Shown in pieces: positions 14,927 to 18,256 of a stretch of 18,256 nt of DNA (position 1 is the stretch's first letter; each line of letters opens with the position of its first letter). Location of the stretch: NCBI GenBank assembly GCA_041391425.1, contig JAWKNZ010000028.1:1-18256 (forward strand), written 5' to 3'. Both the position numbers and the translations under genes were made by a program. The DNA comes from JAWKNZ01 sp041391425 (GTDB taxonomy: Bacteria > Bdellovibrionota_B > Oligoflexia > Oligoflexales > JAWKNZ01). The notes under the pieces were generated by a model, which was given only the letters and a program-made list of their open reading frames with translations, ran no database searches and was not told the DNA's origin.

Positions 14927-16030
14927 ATGCTGAGGTATGTAAAAAGAGAGATGGCAAAATACTTTGTTAACTTACTTTGTATATTTTGCTTGTTTATTGC
15001 GCTAATCAATCTATTCAGTTGCGCATCGATCGAAAAAGTAGAGAAACACAAATGCGTTAAAATTTTAGTAATACCCCCGTATCATTATAGTAGCGAAGCC
15101 TCAGATTTTGTAGCAAGAATCTTCATGAAGAAGGCAAAGAAACAATTGAAAAGGTGTGATTCTTTTGTCGATTATAAAGAAGGCAAAGAAATTCTAGATT
15201 TAGTGCAAGTTTCTTACTTGAAATCCTTTTCAAAATCTAAGCTGTCGAGGCGCCAAGGGAGGCTTGTAAAAGAGAAAACAGGTGCTACTCATTTCGTAAA
15301 CATTAAGTTTCGCATTAACGATGAAAGGCTCAACATTAAGCCGTTTCTTTATTATTTAAACCCATCTGTTAAAAGTAAGGATAGAGTATTTCCCAGAATT
15401 TCTTTAAAACTAAAGAAGAAGAATCCATTTCGGGAAGCAAAGAAAAATAAGCTGATTTTAACTTCATTCAAGTTATTACCGAATAGTGTCTTTGTGAATT
15501 TTCTTTCGTCAACCATTTCGAATGATGCTGAAGGTGCAGAAATTATTAATGAAAAAAAGCATGGCAATTTACCACCTTTGTTAAGTGCTATTTCGTTGAT
15601 GCATATAGTACACCCTTACGGATTTGGATACTGGGATATTGTGTTTCGAACTTTCGTCTCTATAGAAGGTGTTTTTTATGATTTTTCACAAGAAATATTG
15701 AAGGATGACATAACTTATATTTATCGATTGAAGTATTATCTTATTGCGCCAGTTTCTATTGCAGAAATTTCCGTTCATTGGCTGTTAGGTGCTACCTTTT
15801 TGGGATTGGGAGCAGGAGTTGGATTAAACTACTATGAAGATAATTTTTCATCGAAATTTAAAGTTCCAGTAGTATTTAAGTATGAAATCGGGCATCGTGC
15901 ATTTGTATCTGACAGATTTTTTCTCGAATTTTCTGTATTTGGTTTAGTCCCATCGGAAATAATATCAAATTCGCTATTTAAAATGGATATTGTTTCATCC
16001 GGAAAGATGGGATTTGGCTACATATTTTAA
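14927..16030 (+). CDS. envelope lipoprotein, possibly outer-membrane associated
   Basis: This 367-aa protein is of no family I recognise. It opens with a hydrophobic segment, VNLLCIFCLFIALINLFSC, ending in a lipobox (LFSC, about residues 14-32). That predicts lipidation after export. The middle (40-210) is lysine-rich and of mixed structure, starting KILVIPPYHYSSEASDF, a pattern seen in lipoproteins with a GNA1162/CsgG-like opening strand (tentative). The last 100 residues alternate hydrophobic and polar positions with many aromatics (ISVHWLLGATFLGLGAGVGL, FFLEFSVFGLV). The chain ends GFGYIF, and a C-terminal Phe is typical of outer-membrane beta proteins. The ATG at 14927 has only a weak GGA nine or more bases upstream. 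M9 at 14951 is an alternative giving a tidier signal peptide. It converges on the AgmX gene and shares its terminator. Confidence 0.7.
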   Translation: MLRYVKREMAKYFVNLLCIFCLFIALINLFSCASIEKVEKHKCVKILVIPPYHYSSEASDFVARIFMKKAKKQLKRCDSFVDYKEGKEILDLVQVSYLKSFSKSKLSRRQGRLVKEKTGATHFVNIKFRINDERLNIKPFLYYLNPSVKSKDRVFPRISLKLKKKNPFREAKKNKLILTSFKLLPNSVFVNFLSSTISNDAEGAEIINEKKHGNLPPLLSAISLMHIVHPYGFGYWDIVFRTFVSIEGVFYDFSQEILKDDITYIYRLKYYLIAPVSIAEISVHWLLGATFLGLGAGVGLNYYEDNFSSKFKVPVVFKYEIGHRAFVSDRFFLEFSVFGLVPSEIISNSLFKMDIVSSGKMGFGYIF

Positions 16031-16049
16031 CTTAAATTGGATCAAAAAT

Positions 16050-16076
16050 AAAAGGATAGTTGATAACTATCTTTTT
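16050..16076 (+). terminator. bidirectional intrinsic terminator
   Basis: AAAAGGATAGTT-gat-AACTATCTTTTT forms a 12-bp stem with one G-U pair and a 3-base loop. A-runs and T-runs on the two sides make it work on both strands. It lies between two convergent genes and overlaps the stop codon of the minus-strand one. Confidence 0.85.
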
Positions 16077-16504
16077 ACTTCGGGGCTTTGGGAATGCCCA
16101 TTTCATAATTAATACATTTGCTTGGAGATATATTTCCAAATGTATTCTTAATCGTTTTTGATGCTATCACATATCCGTTGGCACCTATAGTAAATTTTAT
16201 AGTTAGCCTTCCGGCGGCCTCGCTTTCTATTTTTAGGGTTTCCTCATAGCAATTTTTGATATTGCCTAGTTTCAGTCAAAACCTCTTCGCTATAACTCAT
16301 TTGAATCAAGAAGTGCATACAGGAGTTACAAAAATCAGGGGTTACCTTTTTATTCTTCTTAAACTTATTTACTAAGCAATTACTATACTGCCGCAAAGAC
16401 GAAGCTGTATTAATATTATATAGTTTTCCAAGTTTTGAAGAATCTTGTTCGTTAATCGTTGCACAACTTACAAGAAGAATTGTTCCAAATAAAAATTTTT
16501 TCAT
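16075..16504 (-). pseudogene. lipoprotein with AgmX/TonB-like C-terminal domain, one frameshift
   Basis: From the ATG at 16504 (AAGG at the complement of 16513-16516) the protein starts MKKFLFGTILLVSC, a signal peptide ending in a lipobox. It runs for about 80 residues with three further cysteines to SEEVLTETR. A one-base shift between about 16265 and 16285 then changes frame. The other frame reads NIKNCYEETLKIESEAAGRL, TIKFTIGANGYVIASKTIKN and SKCINYEMGIPKAPK, stopping at 16075. CYE-x2-L, a spacer, KFTIG-x-NG-V and a late Cys followed by P-K-P are the AgmX/PglI C-terminal domain of myxobacterial and Bdellovibrio proteins, related to TonB C-termini. The product would be periplasmic or outer-membrane. 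The domain is well preserved after the lesion, so the shift is recent or a sequencing error. Confidence 0.65.
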
Positions 16505-16885
16505 ATGTTTACACCTTAAATAATTCAACTGAAAGCTTCTATTGGTCGACCACAAGCTCTTTCTCATCTTTAAACTTCATAAGAGACTGCTTTTTATTCG
16601 AAATTTCTCGGAATAACACAGCAATATTGCGTGGACCAAAAGACAGAAGCCAGATGTGAAAATCTGGCGATAATCCTAGTGTTTTTATCTTGGTTACAAT
16701 TCCGAATTGAAGACAGTTTGGTGTTACTTGGATTGAAGCAAATTTTTTATCTAAAATTACTCGAAACAGCAGGCTTACGTTCTGGCCTAAGAGATGAAAT
16801 AGAATGGGAAATTTGGTAATATTGATCGCTCTATTAGTCTGTGTAATAATGAAATATCCAATAACTTTAAACATTAAGGACATTT
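16505..16885. other. divergent intergenic region between two lipoprotein genes
   Basis: Open frames on both strands here (16539-16883 minus, 16639-16819 plus) have no ribosome sites and no recognisable motif. I see no certain gene. The region could hold a worn remnant of one. The right end carries the promoter of the 16886 gene. Confidence 0.35.
16822..16850 (+). promoter_or_regulatory. promoter of the cysteine-rich lipoprotein gene
   Basis: TTGATC (16822-16827), a 17-base spacer and AATAAT (16845-16850) match four and five consensus positions. The predicted leader is about 30 bases and includes AAGGA at 16876-16880. Confidence 0.45.
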
Positions 16886-17299
16886 ATGTACCAAGATATC
16901 TCCAAAATGTTCTATAGAAATAAATTATTAATTTGTGCCTTCATCATATATGCATGTAGCTCCGGAACTCCGAATACTAGTGAAAATAATTCGTCAGTAG
17001 CTTATGCATGTCTGTCGTTTATAAACGGATCATCTCAAGTATGCACAGAGTATAATTTTATCGATAAATCTCAGGATAAAATCTTGTCAGCTCAAAACTC
17101 TTGTGAATCACCAGAGAGGTCGAACGGTCGTTGGGCATCAGGTCATTGTTCAAGCTCTAACAGTCAGGTAGTAGCGAGTTGCAAAATTATCGAAGAAGGT
17201 GTTTCAGTCACAATATTCGCCTACTATAGTAATGATGTATCAGCAGTTGAATCAGCTTGCCTATCTTCGAATGGGGTATTTTCGAGATCTCTGAAATAA
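16886..17299 (+). CDS. small cysteine-rich lipoprotein
   Basis: This 137-aa protein begins at an ATG five bases after AAGGA (16876-16880). A hydrophobic segment, LLICAFIIYA, ends at the lipobox cysteine (YAC, residue 24). The mature part begins with a Ser/Asn/Thr-rich spacer, then YACLSFINGSSQVCTEYNF. Six cysteines after the lipidated one (near 42, 53, 73, 88, 99 and 124) suggest three disulfides, so a periplasmic or surface location. The arrangement C-x10-C, C...W-xSG-x-C, SC, then YYSNDVSAVESAC resembles small secreted Cys-rich proteins of delta-proteobacteria and spirochaetes, whose function is unknown. No partner gene is evident, and the TPR gene downstream has its own leader of 120 bp. 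Confidence 0.75.
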   Translation: MYQDISKMFYRNKLLICAFIIYACSSGTPNTSENNSSVAYACLSFINGSSQVCTEYNFIDKSQDKILSAQNSCESPERSNGRWASGHCSSSNSQVVASCKIIEEGVSVTIFAYYSNDVSAVESACLSSNGVFSRSLK

Positions 17300-17376
17300 T
17301 AAACAAAAATAATGCTCGGTATATGTGATTATTTTCTTTGGTAGAAAATGATTAGAATTATGTGTAATATATAGAC

Positions 17377-17391
17377 TAGATTTGAAATCTA
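17377..17391 (+). promoter_or_regulatory. 15-bp palindrome upstream of the TPR gene
   Basis: TAGATTTGAAATCTA is a perfect dyad around a central G, located 31 bases before the start codon. It follows a TAATATATAG stretch that may be a -10 region. It could be an operator. A second dyad, ATTTTCT-ttggt-AGAAAAT, lies near 17331-17349 and might end the upstream transcript. Confidence 0.4.
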
Positions 17392-17422
17392 ATCGGCATA
17401 AAAGAAATTCGGAGAATCGACT

Positions 17423-18028
17423 ATGAAACTTAATTTATACAAGTTTATTTTTATTTTTTTCTTAGCTTTTCCGACCTTAACGTTCTCCAAAGCAAGCAGT
17501 CAAGCTTTTGAGCGCAATATTGTTGAGCTTAATGAAATGATGTCAAAACTTTCCCAGAACGGCGATTCCAAGTTGGGCAAAAAGGTCATCAACAAGACTT
17601 TTCAGATGGAAAAAAAATTCAAATCACCTTTGCAGGTGTCAATGATTCTAAATATAAGATATGTCGCCTACAATATTATTGGAAAACGAGAAGAAGCAGC
17701 CAAGGCTGCGGATAAGCTACTTAGAAAATACCCAAAAACGCCAGCTGCGAATGCGTTTCGGCATATGAAGGCCTGGCAGATATTTAATTCAAAAGATTAT
17801 AAGAATGCTGTCCCAGCCCTGAAAAAAGCCTTGAAAGTTAAACAAGGAGATCCCGTAGCTGAAGCTACTTCCCACCTTTATTTGGCATGGAGCCTAAGAG
17901 AAACGGGAAACAAATTGGAAGCAAAAGAACACTTGTTAAAGGTAAAAAAAATTGCAGAGAAATATCCTCAGATAGAGCAATTAAGGAAGCTGGAGAAGGA
18001 TGCTGATGAAACTCTAAAGATAGATTAA
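17423..18028 (+). CDS. periplasmic TPR-repeat protein
   Basis: This 201-aa protein has a clear signal peptide (KFIFIFFLAFPTLTFSKA, cleavage near residue 24) and no lipobox. The mature chain is helical. Residues 73-107, 108-144 and 145-183 read as three TPR-like units. Landmarks are YNIIGKREEAAKAADKLL then YP, MKAWQIFNSKDYKNAVPALK, and LYLAWSLRETGNKLEAKEHL then YP. TPR proteins are protein-interaction scaffolds. In the periplasm they often serve cell-wall or outer-membrane machines, but no partner can be named here. The start is fixed by GGAG (17411-17414), eight bases before the ATG. The high lysine content gives a basic protein. A 5' copy of the 9131-type insertion sequence begins 112 bp after its stop. 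Confidence 0.8.
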   Translation: MKLNLYKFIFIFFLAFPTLTFSKASSQAFERNIVELNEMMSKLSQNGDSKLGKKVINKTFQMEKKFKSPLQVSMILNIRYVAYNIIGKREEAAKAADKLLRKYPKTPAANAFRHMKAWQIFNSKDYKNAVPALKKALKVKQGDPVAEATSHLYLAWSLRETGNKLEAKEHLLKVKKIAEKYPQIEQLRKLEKDADETLKID

Positions 18029-18139
18029 GAAGCAAATTTTCCATTTAGAATTATTGAAATCGAGTAAAGTGTTGAAAAACTTGCATGGTAAGCCATTGGC
18101 CTCAATCTTATTCTTGTTTATGTTCAAAAATATTTAGGC

Positions 18140-18256
18140 TGACGCTAGCGAGTTGTTATACTTACAAGAAAATCAAGAGGTTAGACAGACTTGAAAAATT
18201 GAGAAATTGCTGTAGGATGCCATCCTATGACGACGTTACTTTACATTTTTTTGGAC
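18140..18256 (+). mobile_element. 5' end of another copy of the 9131-type insertion sequence
   Basis: The sequence starts TGACGCTAGCGAGTTGTTAT and runs to the window edge. Its last 50 bases are identical to the copy at 9131, including the hairpin before the transposase. The leader between differs (a 14-base insertion-like change near 18176-18190), so it is a separate lineage rather than a recent duplicate. Confidence 0.9.
18227..18256 (+). CDS. rve-type transposase, first 10 codons only
   Basis: The ATG at 18227 opens MTTLLYIFLD, identical to the start of the transposase pseudogene at 9205, and the window ends there. Whether this copy is intact cannot be told. The start codon is again the last part of a TAGGAT/ATCCTA hairpin. 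Confidence 0.7.
   Translation, partial: MTTLLYIFLD

Noticed and set aside
16539..16883. 114-aa minus-strand and 62-aa plus-strand frames between the lipoprotein genes
   Set aside because: Neither has a ribosome site or a recognisable motif. The minus frame overlaps the promoter and ribosome site of the next gene.

Overview
The window is AT-rich DNA from what looks like a low-GC member of the Bdellovibrionota (Bacteriovorax- or Oligoflexia-like). This assignment is an inference. It rests on a TIGR02147-family regulator at the left edge, an AgmX/TonB-like C-terminal domain on a lipoprotein, several short-lipobox lipoproteins and a secreted TPR protein. No rRNA, tRNA or CRISPR array is visible. 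Most of the window is accessory DNA: decayed insertion sequences, toxin-antitoxin-like operons, dispersed repeats and single genes between repeats.

Left part (1-5700). A partial TIGR02147 regulator on the minus strand has a good promoter. It is followed by a broken DDE transposase (778-1996) and an intact Pif1-like helicase on the minus strand (2397-3797). Next is a compact operon (4166-5560). Its promoter is covered by three 18-bp palindromes spaced exactly 29 bp centre to centre. The operon encodes a 128-aa protein with a toxin-like beta-rich C-terminus, a translationally coupled 196-aa protein that reads as a zinc ribbon plus two ribbon-helix-helix-like segments, and a VOC/glyoxalase-fold protein. 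Imperfect 43-bp direct repeats flank the unit. I think this is the best candidate for an undescribed system in the window.

Middle (5700-10321). An IS with 29-bp terminal inverted repeats carries a multiply frameshifted transposase related to the one at 778. It abuts a 3' remnant of a second IS family. An AbiE toxin-antitoxin pair follows. Its antitoxin gene is split by a -1 shift exactly at an A AAA AAG slippery heptamer, and its toxin gene starts at TTG inside the antitoxin's end. A truncated second AbiEii gene converges on it and is cut by a 1.19-kb IS (9131-10321). The same IS begins again at 18140 and runs off the right edge.

Cassette-like region (10322-14570). Three minus-strand genes (a secreted JAMM/MPN-like protein with a frameshift, a SIR2-like DUF4917 protein and a lipoprotein) are each followed by a copy of a 100-150-bp dispersed repeat. 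There are five copies in all. The layout resembles a gene-cassette array, but the repeat does not show canonical integron attC boxes.

Right part (14927-18256). This part encodes envelope functions: a lipoprotein with a possible outer-membrane C-terminus, a strong bidirectional terminator, a frameshifted AgmX-type lipoprotein, a small cysteine-rich lipoprotein and a periplasmic TPR protein. Single-base frameshifts recur in otherwise well-conserved genes (AbiEi, the JAMM-like gene, the AgmX gene). Either decay is widespread or the sequence carries homopolymer indel errors.
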